Assembly (NCBI RefSeq): GCF_036237275.1
Contig: NZ_CP108352.1
Span: forward strand, 4,960,001-5,024,000
Length of the DNA: 64,000 nucleotides
From: Streptomyces sp. NBC_01353
Lineage (GTDB): Bacteria; Actinomycetota; Actinomycetes; Streptomycetales; Streptomycetaceae
Direction: 5' to 3'
Shown here: one piece after another, positions 7,932-16,499 of the stretch
Numbering within the stretch: position 1 is the first letter of the stretch
Layout of the letters: each line of letters opens with the position of its first letter
Made by a program: the position numbers and the translations under genes
The notes under the pieces: model-generated
What the model was told of the DNA's origin: nothing
The model's database searches: none
What the model saw: only the letters and a program-made list of their open reading frames with translations

Positions 7932-8861
7932 ATGAGAAACGAGACCAGGGGAACCCTCGAACTGACCCTCGCCATGGTGCTCTCCGGCACCCTCGGCATC
8001 TTCGTCGTCGAGTCCGGGGCGTCGCCCTTCGACGTGGTGTTCTTCCGGTGCCTCTTCGGGGCCGCCGCCCTCGGCGCGTACAGCCTCGCCCGGGGCTACT
8101 TCACCGGGCACGGCTTCACGCCGAAGAAGCTCGGACTCGCCGTGCTCGGCGGGGTGTTCATCGTCTTCAACTGGGTCTTCCTCTTCGAGGCGTACGAAGC
8201 CACCTCGATCTCCTTCGCCACCGTCGTCTACCACACGCAGCCGTTCTTCCTGGTGGTCTTCGGCGCCGTGCTCTTCCGGGAGCGGATCACGGCGGCGAAG
8301 TTCGGCTGGCTCGGGGTGGCCTTCGTCGGGCTCGTGCTGGTCTCCGGCATACGGCCCGGGGACACCGCCTCCCTCAAGGGGCTCGGCCTCGCGCTCGCCG
8401 CGGCCGTGCTCTACGCGCTGTCGACGATCGTCACCAAGCGGATCACCGGCGTCCGGCCCCACCTGATCGCCCTCGTGCAGGTCCTGGTCGGCCTTCCGCT
8501 GCTGCTGCCCTTCGCCGACTTCGGCGCGGCCTCCCGGCTCGGCGCCGGGTGGGGCTGGCTCGCCGGGCTCGGACTCATCCACACGGGGCTCATGTACGTC
8601 CTGATGTACGCGGCGTACCAGAAGCTGCCCACCGCGAAGATCGCCGTGCTCGCCTTCACCTACCCCGCCGTCGCGATGTTCGCCGACTGGGCGGTGTACG
8701 GGCACCACATCGGCCTCGTCCAGGCGCTCGGCGTCCCGCTGATCGTCCTGGCCAGCCTGAAGGTCACCCTCGCTGCTCGGACACCAGCCGCCGCGCCTGC
8801 TCCACGAACAGCCGCACATGCGCCGGCAGCCGCTTCCCCCGCCGCCACGCGATCTGCGTGA
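7932..8861 (+). CDS. EamA-family (DMT superfamily) membrane transporter
   Basis: The 309-residue protein has about ten membrane helices in two EamA repeats. Repeat 1 runs from LAMVLSGTLGIFVVESG to VYHTQPFFLVVFGAVLFRERIT; repeat 2 ends with AVLAFTYPAVAMFADWAVYG. It probably exports small metabolites or amino acids. The last roughly 33 codons are Ala/Pro-rich and overlap, in antisense, the 3' end of the LysR gene (8764-8861). The membrane core is complete before that point. The tail may therefore be an extension caused by loss of an earlier stop. Confidence 0.9.
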   Translation: MRNETRGTLELTLAMVLSGTLGIFVVESGASPFDVVFFRCLFGAAALGAYSLARGYFTGHGFTPKKLGLAVLGGVFIVFNWVFLFEAYEATSISFATVVYHTQPFFLVVFGAVLFRERITAAKFGWLGVAFVGLVLVSGIRPGDTASLKGLGLALAAAVLYALSTIVTKRITGVRPHLIALVQVLVGLPLLLPFADFGAASRLGAGWGWLAGLGLIHTGLMYVLMYAAYQKLPTAKIAVLAFTYPAVAMFADWAVYGHHIGLVQALGVPLIVLASLKVTLAARTPAAAPAPRTAAHAPAAASPAATRSA

Positions 8862-9648
8862 AGAGCGTGAACGGCGGACGCCAGTTCAGCTCCACCAGTG
8901 CCCCGGACGCCAGCTCCTCGGAGACGGTGACCCGGGGCACCAGGGCGATGCCGAGCCCGCCCGCCACACCCCGCTTGGTCGCCTCGATCGTGCCGAACTC
9001 CATGAACGGCGGCGCCCAGTCCCGAAGTTCTCGCTCGAACAGGTCGCGGTACGGGCAGCCCGGCTCGGTCCCCACCAGTTGCGCTGCCGCCAGGTCCGCC
9101 GACGTCAGATCCGTACGCCCCGCCAGCGGATGGCGCGGCGAGGCCACCAGCACCAGCGGCTCCTCGGCGAGGACCTCGCTCTCCAGGCCCGCGTGCTCCG
9201 TCTCCGGCTCCATCAGGAAGCCGATGTCGTACGTCCCCTGGCGCAGCGCCTGCCGGGTCTCGTCGCCGAGGGTCGGGCGCAGCGCCAACCGGACCTTCGG
9301 ATAGCGGTGGTGGAAGAGCTCCAGGAGCGGCGGCAGCCGGTAGGAGGTCAGCGACTCCATCGTGCCCACCGCGATCGTCCCGGCCGGCTCCTCGGTCTCC
9401 ACGACCGCGGCCCGCGCCTCCTCGGACAGTTCGATGATCCGGCGGGCGTACGGCAGCAGCCGCTCACCGGGCTCGGTGAGCCGGATGCGGCTGCCGAGCC
9501 GTTCGAACAACTCCACGCCGAGCGAGGACTCCAGGGTGCGGATCTGGCTGGTCACGCTGGACTGGGCGTACCGCAGATCGGCGGCGGCGCGGGTGAAGGA
9601 GAGGACACCGGCGACCTTCTCGAAGGTGACCAGGAGCCGGAGCTCCAT
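8764..9648 (-). CDS. LysR-family transcriptional regulator
   Basis: The 294-residue LTTR starts with MELRLLVTFEKVAGVLSFTRAAADLRYAQSS, the N-terminal winged HTH. An effector domain follows, with AVGTMESLTSYRLPPLL and GGLGIALVPRVTV. The ATG at 9646-9648 overlaps the stop of the PLDc_N protein gene as ATGA. It converges on the EamA gene with a 98-bp overlap. The usual arrangement has a LysR regulator divergent from its target, so a target here is uncertain; the EamA gene is the obvious physical candidate. Confidence 0.92.
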   Translation of the reverse strand: MELRLLVTFEKVAGVLSFTRAAADLRYAQSSVTSQIRTLESSLGVELFERLGSRIRLTEPGERLLPYARRIIELSEEARAAVVETEEPAGTIAVGTMESLTSYRLPPLLELFHHRYPKVRLALRPTLGDETRQALRQGTYDIGFLMEPETEHAGLESEVLAEEPLVLVASPRHPLAGRTDLTSADLAAAQLVGTEPGCPYRDLFERELRDWAPPFMEFGTIEATKRGVAGGLGIALVPRVTVSEELASGALVELNWRPPFTLFTQIAWRRGKRLPAHVRLFVEQARRLVSEQRG

Positions 9649-10043
9649 CAGCTGTCGCTGTCCTTGGCGTCGTCGCCCTGCTCGCGCTTCTTCAGCTCCT
9701 CCTCGCGACGGCGCAGGTCCGCCTCCCAGTCCTTGAGGACGGCCTCGTCCTTCTTGTTCTCGTCCTTCAGGGACTTGAGGAAGTCGGGGTTGTCGTCGGG
9801 GGCGACCCACTCGTGGCGGTGGCTGCGGTGCCATTCGGAGGGCGTACGGCCGCCGGCGGGGGCCTTGCGCATCTTGCCCGCGGCGAACCAGACGATCGGG
9901 CCGACGATCCAGAAGAGCAGGATGATGATGACCCAGACGACCTTGGGCAGATGCTTGGCCTCGTCCTCGGGGGTGTTGAGGCAGTCGATGAAGGCGTAGA
10001 TCGTCAGCGCCAGCGGCAGGATGTACATCAGCGCCCTGAGCAT
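9648..10043 (-). CDS. PLDc_N-domain small membrane protein
   Basis: The 131-residue protein has two N-terminal membrane segments (MLRALMYILPLALTIYAFIDCL and VVWVIIILLFWIVGPIVWFAAG) of the phospholipase D-nuclease N-terminal (PLDc_N) family. It lacks any HKD catalytic motif. The C-terminal part (KDENKKDEAVLKDWEADL and RRREEELKKRE) is charged and likely coiled-coil. Homologues are a few-TM proteins of unknown role. It is transcribed divergently from the menaquinone decarboxylase gene and is coupled to the LysR gene. Confidence 0.85.
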   Translation of the reverse strand: MLRALMYILPLALTIYAFIDCLNTPEDEAKHLPKVVWVIIILLFWIVGPIVWFAAGKMRKAPAGGRTPSEWHRSHRHEWVAPDDNPDFLKSLKDENKKDEAVLKDWEADLRRREEELKKREQGDDAKDSDS

Positions 10044-10132
10044 GTGGGACAGCCCCCTGGAAGCAACGGCAGGGCTCGTTTCGACGGCCCCGGTGACAGG
10101 CCAAGCGTAGCCCGTGGCGGATACTGACCCCT

Positions 10133-11584
10133 ATGGCTTACGACGATCTCCGCTCGCTGCTCAGGGCGCTGGAGCGCGAAGGCGACCTCAAGCGCATCAA
10201 GGCCGAAGTCGATCCGTACCTGGAGGTCGGGGAGATCGTCGACCGGGTGAACAAGGCGGGAGGCCCGGCGCTCCTCTTCGAGAACGTCAAGGGCTCCGCC
10301 ATGCCGCTCGCGATGAACGTCTTCGGGACGGACCGCCGACTGCTCAAGGCCCTGGGCCTGAAGTCGTACGGCGAGATCAGCGAGAAGATCGGCGGGCTGC
10401 TCAAGCCCGAGCTTCCGCACGGCTTCGTCGGGGTCCGTGAGGCCTTCGGCAAGCTCGGCTCGATGGTCCACGTGCCACCGAAGAAGGTGAAGGACGCTCC
10501 CGTCCAGGAGGTCGTCCTCACCGGCGACGACGTCGACCTGGACAAGCTGCCCGCGCTCTTCACCTGGCCCAAGGACGGCGGGTCCTTCTTCAACCTGGGT
10601 CTGACGCACACCAAGCACCCGGAGACGGGTATCCGGAACCTCGGGCTCTACCGGCTGCAGCGTCACGACAAGCGCACCATCGGCATGCACTGGCAGATCC
10701 ACAAGGACAGCCGCAACCACTACGCGGTGGCCGCGGCGCGCGGCGAGCGGCTGCCCGTCGCGATCGCCTTCGGCTGCCCGCCCGCGGTGACGTACGCCTC
10801 GACGGCGCCGCTGCCCGGCGACATCGACGAGTACCTGTTCGCCGGCTTCGTGCAGGGCAAGCGGATCGAGATGGTCGACTGCAAGACGGTGCCGCTCCAG
10901 GTGCCGGCGCAGGCCGAGGTCGTCATCGAGGGCTGGCTGGAGCCGGGCGAGATGCTCCCGGAGGGCCCCTTCGGCGACCACACCGGCTTCTACACGCCGC
11001 AGGAGCCGTTCCCCGCGCTGAAGATCGACTGCGTGACGATGCGGAAGCGTCCGCTGCTCCAGTCGATCGTGGTCGGCCGGCCGCCGACGGAGGACGGGCC
11101 GCTCGGGCGTGCGACGGAGCGTTTCTTCCTGCCGCTCCTCAAGATCATCGTGCCGGACATCGTGGACTACCACCTGCCCGAGTCGGGCGGCTTCCACAAC
11201 TGCGCGATCATCTCGATCGACAAGAAGTACCCGAAGCACGCGCAGAAGGTCATGCACGCCATCTGGGGCGCCCACATGATGTCGCTGACCAAGCTGATCG
11301 TCATCGTGGACAAGGACTGCGACGTGCACGACCTGCACGAGGTGTCCTGGCGCGCGCTCGGCAACACGGACTACGCCCGCGACCTCACGGTCGTCGAGGG
11401 CCCGGTGGACCATCTCGACCACGCCTCGTACCAGCAGTTCTGGGGCGGCAAGGCGGGCATCGACGCCACCAAGAAGCTCCCCGAGGAGGGCTACACCCGG
11501 GACGGCGGCTGGCCGGACATGGTGGAGTCGGACCCGGCGACGGCCGCCCTGGTGGACCGCCGCTGGAAGGAGTACGGCCTGTGA
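10133..11584 (+). CDS. UbiD-family menaquinone biosynthesis decarboxylase (futalosine pathway, SCO4490 type)
   Basis: The 483-residue UbiD-family protein uses prenylated FMN for non-oxidative decarboxylation. Visible family segments are ALLFENVKGS, GMHWQIHKDSRNHYAVA, EGPFGDHTGFYTPQEPFP and the C-terminal KLIVIVDKDCDVHD. It is followed by the MqnP gene with a GTGA overlap. A UbiX-type flavin prenyltransferase that would make its cofactor is 1.7 kb away, and mqnE is close by. This context defines the late menaquinone steps after 1,4-dihydroxy-6-naphthoate, with decarboxylation of the prenylated naphthoate. Family and pathway assignment are strong. Confidence 0.93.
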   Translation: MAYDDLRSLLRALEREGDLKRIKAEVDPYLEVGEIVDRVNKAGGPALLFENVKGSAMPLAMNVFGTDRRLLKALGLKSYGEISEKIGGLLKPELPHGFVGVREAFGKLGSMVHVPPKKVKDAPVQEVVLTGDDVDLDKLPALFTWPKDGGSFFNLGLTHTKHPETGIRNLGLYRLQRHDKRTIGMHWQIHKDSRNHYAVAAARGERLPVAIAFGCPPAVTYASTAPLPGDIDEYLFAGFVQGKRIEMVDCKTVPLQVPAQAEVVIEGWLEPGEMLPEGPFGDHTGFYTPQEPFPALKIDCVTMRKRPLLQSIVVGRPPTEDGPLGRATERFFLPLLKIIVPDIVDYHLPESGGFHNCAIISIDKKYPKHAQKVMHAIWGAHMMSLTKLIVIVDKDCDVHDLHEVSWRALGNTDYARDLTVVEGPVDHLDHASYQQFWGGKAGIDATKKLPEEGYTRDGGWPDMVESDPATAALVDRRWKEYGL

Positions 11585-12483
11585 CCACCGCGGCCGTACC
11601 CGGCGCGCAGCCGGGCCGTACGAAGGCCTTCCTGCGGCTTGTGATGATCGAGCACTCGGTGTTCGCGCTGCCGTTCGCGTACATCGCCTCGCTGACCGCG
11701 ATGTTCCAGCTGGACCGGAACATCCACTGGGGGAAGCTGCTCCTCGTCACCATCTGCATGGTGGGGCTGCGGACGTTCGCCATGGCCTGCAACCGGATCA
11801 TCGACCGCGAGATCGACGCCCGTAACCCACGGACCGCCCAGCGCGAGCTGGTGACCGGCGCCGTGTCGGTGCGGTCGGCGTGGACGGGCGCCGGGATCGC
11901 GGTCGTCGTCTTCCTCGGCGCCGCGGCCCTGCTGAACCCGCTGTGCCTGGCCCTCGCGCCGCTCGCCGTGGTGCCGATGGTGGTCTACCCGTACGGGAAG
12001 AGGTTCACGAACTACCCGCACGCGATCCTGGGCCTCGCCCAGGCCATAGGGCCCGTCGGGGCCTGGATCGCGGTCACGGGGGCGTGGTCCTGGGACGCGG
12101 TGATCCTCGGGCTCGCGGTCGGCGTCTGGATCGGCGGCTTCGACCTGATCTTCGCCTGCCAGGACGTCCAGGCGGACCGTGCCCACGGCGTGATGTCGGT
12201 CCCGGCCCGCTTCGGCGTCCCGGCGGCGCTGTGGGGCGCGCGGGGCTCGGCGGTGGTGACGACGGGTCTGCTGGTCGGGTACGCGCTGGCGACGGACGCG
12301 GGGCTGTTCTTCTGGGTCGGCCTGGTGATCGTGGTGGCGGCGTTCTGCTACGAGCACTCGATCGTGCGGCCGCACGACCTGTCCCGGCTGAACCGGGCGT
12401 TCTTCACCGTCAACGGGTTCATCGGGATGGCCCTGTTCGTGTGCACGCTGCTCGATCTGCTGGTGCGGGGCCTGACCGTCTGA
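11581..12483 (+). CDS. mqnP: MqnP, menaquinone biosynthesis prenyltransferase (UbiA family)
   Basis: The 300-residue UbiA-superfamily membrane prenyltransferase has the first Asp-rich motif NRIIDREIDARNPRT and the second in FDLIFACQDVQADRAHG; about eight or nine helices are visible. It attaches a polyprenyl chain to the naphthoate intermediate of the futalosine pathway at the membrane. The GTG start at 11581 overlaps the TGA of the decarboxylase gene (GTGA), so the two are translationally coupled. Confidence 0.93.
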   Translation: MTTAAVPGAQPGRTKAFLRLVMIEHSVFALPFAYIASLTAMFQLDRNIHWGKLLLVTICMVGLRTFAMACNRIIDREIDARNPRTAQRELVTGAVSVRSAWTGAGIAVVVFLGAAALLNPLCLALAPLAVVPMVVYPYGKRFTNYPHAILGLAQAIGPVGAWIAVTGAWSWDAVILGLAVGVWIGGFDLIFACQDVQADRAHGVMSVPARFGVPAALWGARGSAVVTTGLLVGYALATDAGLFFWVGLVIVVAAFCYEHSIVRPHDLSRLNRAFFTVNGFIGMALFVCTLLDLLVRGLTV

Positions 12484-12524
12484 GCCGGGCCACCGGCCCA
12501 CGGGCCGACCCAGGCTCACGCAGT

Positions 12525-12556
12525 CGGCCCCGGCTCACAGGCCGGCCCCGGCTCAC
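12525..12556. repeat. Short tandem repeat CGGCCCCGGCTCAC
   Basis: Two exact copies of the 14-mer at 12525-12538 and 12543-12556, with a more diverged copy just upstream, lie between the convergent mqnP and rhomboid genes. The period is 18 bases. The second copy includes the rhomboid stop codon. No function is apparent. Confidence 0.6.
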
Positions 12557-13158
12557 GCCGCGGTGATGGCGGTCCCGCGCCGGCGGCGGAAGAGGAACGC
12601 CGCCGCCACACCCGCGAGCAGGCCCACCAGGTGACCCTGCCAGCTCACCGTCGTGTTGGTGGGGGATATGCCCAGCAGGATCGAGCTGCCCCAGACCGCC
12701 CCCACCAGCAGCCCCACGCCGACGTCCAGCAGTCTGCGGTCCACAAAACCCCGGACCAGCAGATAGCCGAAGAGGCCGAAGACCAGGCCGGAGGCGCCGG
12801 CCGTGTTGGTGTACGACGGGGAGATCAGCCAGACGCCCAGGCCGTCGGCGACGATGATCAGCGCCACGACGGCGAGGAAGCGGCGGATGCCGCCGAGGGC
12901 CGCCAGGAAGCCGAGGACCAGCAGCGGGACGCTGTTGGAGGCGACGTGGTCGAAGCCGAAGTGGAGGAAGGAGGCCGGCACGATGTCGGCCAGCTCGTCC
13001 GGGTCGCGCGGGGTGATGCCATAGGTGTCGAGGGCGTGCCCGGTCGCGTAGTCGATCGCTTCGAGGACCCACAGCAGGGCGACCCAGCCCGCCATGAGCC
13101 ACACCGCCGCCTTCGCCCGGTCGGCCGTACCCCACTGCCTGGTGTCGAGATCCGTCAT
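12553..13158 (-). CDS. Rhomboid-family intramembrane serine protease
   Basis: The 201-residue protein has six likely membrane helices. The rhomboid catalytic dyad is S123 in TAGASGLVFGLFGY and H176 in SWQGHLVGLLAG. The upstream HFGFDHVASNSVPLL supplies the conserved His/Asn. It cleaves other membrane proteins within the bilayer; the substrate is unknown. The start ATG at 13156-13158 is chosen because the upstream frame is Arg/Pro-rich and overlaps the divergent ubiX promoter. The gene splits the menaquinone genes but has no evident role in that pathway. Confidence 0.92.
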   Translation of the reverse strand: MTDLDTRQWGTADRAKAAVWLMAGWVALLWVLEAIDYATGHALDTYGITPRDPDELADIVPASFLHFGFDHVASNSVPLLVLGFLAALGGIRRFLAVVALIIVADGLGVWLISPSYTNTAGASGLVFGLFGYLLVRGFVDRRLLDVGVGLLVGAVWGSSILLGISPTNTTVSWQGHLVGLLAGVAAAFLFRRRRGTAITAA

Positions 13159-13253
13159 GACAACCCCCTGAAGCGCTTCGTCCTCTGCCTCGGGTGAACG
13201 TACGGGACCCCTAGGACAGTTCTCGTTCCGGGTGGCCGGATAGGCTCGTCGGC

Positions 13254-13931
13254 GTGGAGCCGGTAGAGAAACAGCAGCGTCGCCCCTGGGTTGTCGGGGT
13301 GTCCGGGGCGTCGGGGACCCCGTACGCGGCCGCCGTCCTGAGGGGGCTGCTCGCAGCAGGGGAGAGCGTCGATCTGGTCGTCTCGCGCGCGTCGCGGCTG
13401 ACGCTGCTCGACGAGACGGGGATCGCCTTCCGGGACGCGCGCTGGCGCGAGGACCTGACGGAGTGGCTGGCACGGGGCGCCGACGGGAAGCCGGGGACGT
13501 TCGCTCCCGACATCGACGACGTGCGGTACTGGAACGCGGGGGACCTGGCCGCGGGGCCGAGCAGTGGCTCGTACCCGGTGAAGGGGATGCTGATCGTGCC
13601 CGCGTCGACCGCCTCGGTGGCGGGTGTGGCTCTGGGGCTTTCGAAGGACCTGCTGCAGCGGGCGGCGAGCGTGATGCTCAAGGAGCGGCGGCCGCTGGTG
13701 GTCGCGGTGCGGGAGACCCCGCTGAGCGGGCAGACGCTGAAACACCTGGTGGCGCTGGACGAGGCGGGCGCCGTGGTGCTGCCCGCCTCTCCGGCGTTCT
13801 ACGCGGGGGCGACGCACATCCAGGATCTGGTGGACTTCGTCGCCGGGCGGGTGCTCGACGCGGCAGGGGTGCCGCACCGGCTGTACCGCCGTTGGGAGGG
13901 AGAGCTCGGTGGGGCCTCCCGTGGTGATTAG
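13254..13931 (+). CDS. ubiX: UbiX-family flavin prenyltransferase
   Basis: The 225-residue flavoprotein shows VVGVSGASGTPYAAAVLRGLL for FMN binding and GMLIVPASTASVAGVALGLSKDLLQRAASVMLKERRPLV, hallmark UbiX/Pad1 segments. It makes prenylated FMN, the cofactor of UbiD-type decarboxylases, here presumably the one at 10133-11584. GTG start at 13254. Its TAG stop overlaps the stop of a tiny convergent gene. Confidence 0.93.
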   Translation: MEPVEKQQRRPWVVGVSGASGTPYAAAVLRGLLAAGESVDLVVSRASRLTLLDETGIAFRDARWREDLTEWLARGADGKPGTFAPDIDDVRYWNAGDLAAGPSSGSYPVKGMLIVPASTASVAGVALGLSKDLLQRAASVMLKERRPLVVAVRETPLSGQTLKHLVALDEAGAVVLPASPAFYAGATHIQDLVDFVAGRVLDAAGVPHRLYRRWEGELGGASRGD

Positions 13932-14062
13932 CGCTTCTTGGTGGCGCGCTTCTTCTCGGCGCGCTTCGAAGCGGACGGCTGGTGGGCACGCGAGCGGTCG
14001 GCCAGGTCCTGCAGCTCGCGCATACGGGCGTAGGCCATCTCGATCGTGTACACGGTGAACAC
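13928..14062 (-). CDS. Tiny basic protein of unknown function (about 44 aa)
   Basis: This short frame reads M(F)TVYTIEMAYARMREL, then QDLADRSRAHQPSASK and ends RAEKKRATKKR-stop. Start candidates are GTG at 14060-14062 or 14051-14053, both just after AGGAG on this strand, or ATG at 14036-14038. The amphipathic N-terminal helix followed by a Lys/Arg tail resembles nucleic-acid-binding mini-proteins. It overlaps the end of ubiX by a few bases and lies divergent to the Lrp gene. It is too short for automatic calling; the ordered composition and ribosome site support it. Confidence 0.55.
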   Translation of the reverse strand: MFTVYTIEMAYARMRELQDLADRSRAHQPSASKRAEKKRATKKR

Positions 14063-14132
14063 CACTCCTGAAAGATCGTCTTTGATCGACTGAAAGATTC
14101 ACAGGGTGTCGGCCCTGTGTGCCTTAGATTCT

Positions 14133-14180
14133 ATACCTATACTCGCGGTATCGCTGGACAATGGAAGGCTTCATACCTAT
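14133..14180. promoter_or_regulatory. Repeated ATACCTAT elements upstream of the Lrp gene
   Basis: ATACCTAT occurs at 14133-14140 and again at 14173-14180, overlapping the Lrp start codon, with an AT-rich TTAGATTCTAT before the first copy. Centres are 40 bp apart, about four helical turns, as is usual for Lrp/AsnC operators. This is a candidate autoregulatory site; inference from spacing and position only. Confidence 0.4.
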
Positions 14181-14634
14181 GGACGCCGTGGACAGGCAGC
14201 TCATCCAGGCACTGCGCGAGAACGGCAGGGCTTCGTACGCCGAACTCGGCCGGCTCGTCGGGCTCTCCGGCCCCTCCGTCACCGACCGCATCAACCGTCT
14301 GGAGTCGGCCGGGGTCATCACCGGCTACCGCGCGACGGTCGACGCCGCCTCGCTCGGCCTGGGCGTCACCGCGCTCATCGGCATCTCCCTCTCCGACGCC
14401 GCCGACCACGAGGACGTGGCCCGCCGCCTGAAGGACCTCGCCGAGATCGAGGACTGCTGGTTCATCGCCGGCGACGACTCCTACATGCTCAAGGTCCGGG
14501 TCAGCGACGTCGACGGACTGGAGAAGACCATCCGCCGGCTCTCCGGCACCAAGGGTGTCTCCCGCACCCGTACGACGATCGTGCTCTCCACCAAGTGGGA
14601 GAACCGGGTCGGAGATCTGCCCGAGGAGAGCTGA
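14179..14634 (+). CDS. Lrp/AsnC-family transcriptional regulator
   Basis: An N-terminal HTH (VDRQLIQALRENGRASYAEL, then GLSGPSVTDRINRLESAGVI) is followed by a RAM ligand-binding domain with DCWFIAGDDSYMLKVRVSDVDGLEKTI. I prefer ATG 14179 (MDAVDRQL) over 14161 because GGAAGG lies about 10 bases before it and family members start there; the longer form adds six residues. It is placed directly before mqnE (48 bases) and could report an amino acid status to that gene, but there is no direct evidence. Confidence 0.9.
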   Translation: MDAVDRQLIQALRENGRASYAELGRLVGLSGPSVTDRINRLESAGVITGYRATVDAASLGLGVTALIGISLSDAADHEDVARRLKDLAEIEDCWFIAGDDSYMLKVRVSDVDGLEKTIRRLSGTKGVSRTRTTIVLSTKWENRVGDLPEES

Positions 14635-14682
14635 GAGTACGGTGGGTGGAGCCTGAAATCGTCAGACATGGGAGGCGGCCGC

Positions 14683-15846
14683 ATGGACGCGGGACTCAAG
14701 CGCGAGCTGGAGCAGAAGGTCCGTTCCGGAGAGCGGCTGAGCCGCGAGGACGGCATCGCTCTGTACGAGTCCGACGACCTGGCCTGGCTCGGCGGCCTGG
14801 CCCACGAGGTCCGGACCCGCAAGAACGGTGACGTCGTCCACTTCAACGTCAACCGTCACCTCAACATGACGAACGTGTGCACCGCGTCGTGCGCGTACTG
14901 CTCGTTCCAGCGCAAGCCGGGCGAGAAGGACGCGTACACGATGCGCATCGAGGAGGCCGTCCGCCTCGCCAAGGCGATGGAGAACGAGAACCTCACCGAG
15001 CTGCACATCGTCAACGGGCTCCACCCCAACCTGCCCTGGCGCTACTACCCGCGCTCGCTCTCCGAGCTCAAGAAGGCCCTGCCGAACGTCTCGCTCAAGG
15101 CGTTCACCGCCACCGAGATCCACCACTTCGAGACGATCTCCGGCATGTCGGCCTCCGACATCCTCGACGAGCTCATCGAGGCCGGCCTGGAGTCCCTCAC
15201 CGGCGGCGGCGCGGAGATCTTCGACTGGGAGGTCCGCCAGCACATCGTGGACCACCGCACGCACTGGGAGGACTGGTCCCGGATCCACCGCCTCGCGCAC
15301 GAGAAGGGTCTGAAGACCCCGAGCACGATGCTGTACGGGCACATCGAGGAGCCCCGGCACCGCGTCGACCACGTGCTGCGGCTGCGTGAACTCCAGGACG
15401 AGACCGGCGGCTTCCAGGTCTTCATCCCGCTGCGCTACCAGCACGACTTCGTCGACATGCAGGACGGCAAGGTCCGCAACAAGCTCCAGGCGCGCACCAC
15501 CATGGCGACCGGCGCCGAGGCCCTGAAGACCTTCGCGGTCTCCCGGCTCCTCTTCGACAACGTGCCGCACGTCAAGGTCTTCTGGGTCATGCACGGCGTC
15601 CAGACCGCCCAGCTGGCGCTCCAGCACGGCGCGGACGACATGGACGGCTCGGTCGTCGAGTACAAGATCACGCACGACGCCGACAACTACGGCACGCCGA
15701 ACAAGCTGGGCCGCGAGGACCTGCTGGAGCTGATCCGTGACGCCGGCTTCCGCCCGGTGGAGCGCAACACCCGCTACGAGATCATCCGCGAGTACCCGGG
15801 ACCGGACGCGGACCGCCGCGAGTCGCCCCAGCCGATGCGGGTCTGA
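14683..15846 (+). CDS. mqnE: MqnE, aminofutalosine synthase (radical SAM)
   Basis: The 387-residue radical SAM enzyme has a CxxxCxxC cluster motif C66-C70-C73 in NVCTASCAYCSFQRKPGE. Downstream it has AFTATEIHHFETISG, GLESLTGGGAEIFD and MLYGHIEEPRHRVDHVL, typical of the MqnE/MqnC/CofH group. MqnE condenses the enolpyruvyl benzoate intermediate with an adenosyl radical to form aminofutalosine. The second ATG (14683) is the start because GGAGG precedes it by eight bases; the first ATG at 14668 overlaps that ribosome site. Confidence 0.95.
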   Translation: MDAGLKRELEQKVRSGERLSREDGIALYESDDLAWLGGLAHEVRTRKNGDVVHFNVNRHLNMTNVCTASCAYCSFQRKPGEKDAYTMRIEEAVRLAKAMENENLTELHIVNGLHPNLPWRYYPRSLSELKKALPNVSLKAFTATEIHHFETISGMSASDILDELIEAGLESLTGGGAEIFDWEVRQHIVDHRTHWEDWSRIHRLAHEKGLKTPSTMLYGHIEEPRHRVDHVLRLRELQDETGGFQVFIPLRYQHDFVDMQDGKVRNKLQARTTMATGAEALKTFAVSRLLFDNVPHVKVFWVMHGVQTAQLALQHGADDMDGSVVEYKITHDADNYGTPNKLGREDLLELIRDAGFRPVERNTRYEIIREYPGPDADRRESPQPMRV

Positions 15847-15861
15847 GGCGGTCACGGCTCG

Positions 15862-16386
15862 ATGCCCCTGAGCTTCGCACTCGATCCCCCGACCACCCCC
15901 GAGCTGCGCGACGGCATCCTGCGGCTGTGGGCGGACGTCTCCAACGCCGGCGGCGCCGTCGGCTTCGTGCCGCCGGTGACCGTCGACGAGGTACGGCCCG
16001 AACTCGTCTCCCACTTCGCCGCGATGGCCCAGGGCCGGATGCGACTCGTCGTCGGGTACGAGGAGGACGGCACCGTCGCCGCCACCACCTTCGTCGCGTA
16101 CAACACGCACCGGCTCATGAAGCACTGGGTGTGGCTGTACACGGTGATGGTCCACCCCTCCCACCAGGGCAAGGGGTACGGGCGCGACCTCATGGCCGCC
16201 GTCGAGGACGCGGTCCGCGGCTTCGACGGGATCGAGGCGATACGTCTCACCTGCCGGGGCGGCACGGGCGTCGACCGCTTCTACGGCTCCTGCGGCTACA
16301 AGGAGGTCGGGCGGGTGCCCGGCGCGATCCGGGTGGCCGAGGGCGACGACCGCGACGACATCTTCATGCTGCTCCCGCTGAACTGA
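15862..16386 (+). CDS. GNAT-family N-acetyltransferase
   Basis: The 174-residue GNAT protein has the acetyl-CoA loop in VHPSHQGKGYGRDLMAAVEDAV (motif A, Q/R-x-x-G-x-G). A C-terminal segment DRFYGSCGYKEVGRVPGAIRV completes the fold. The start is 15 bases after mqnE's stop, so it is likely co-transcribed with mqnE. Substrate unknown; no established menaquinone step needs it. Confidence 0.85.
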   Translation: MPLSFALDPPTTPELRDGILRLWADVSNAGGAVGFVPPVTVDEVRPELVSHFAAMAQGRMRLVVGYEEDGTVAATTFVAYNTHRLMKHWVWLYTVMVHPSHQGKGYGRDLMAAVEDAVRGFDGIEAIRLTCRGGTGVDRFYGSCGYKEVGRVPGAIRVAEGDDRDDIFMLLPLN

Positions 16387-16499
16387 TCGCCCACCCGTCG
16401 CCCGACCGCCACCCCTCGTCGAGGCCCTGCGGGCCGCCCCATTCGTTCGTCGTGCTTCACTGGTGGGGCGAATCCGTACAGACAGAGAAAGGGGCCGTC

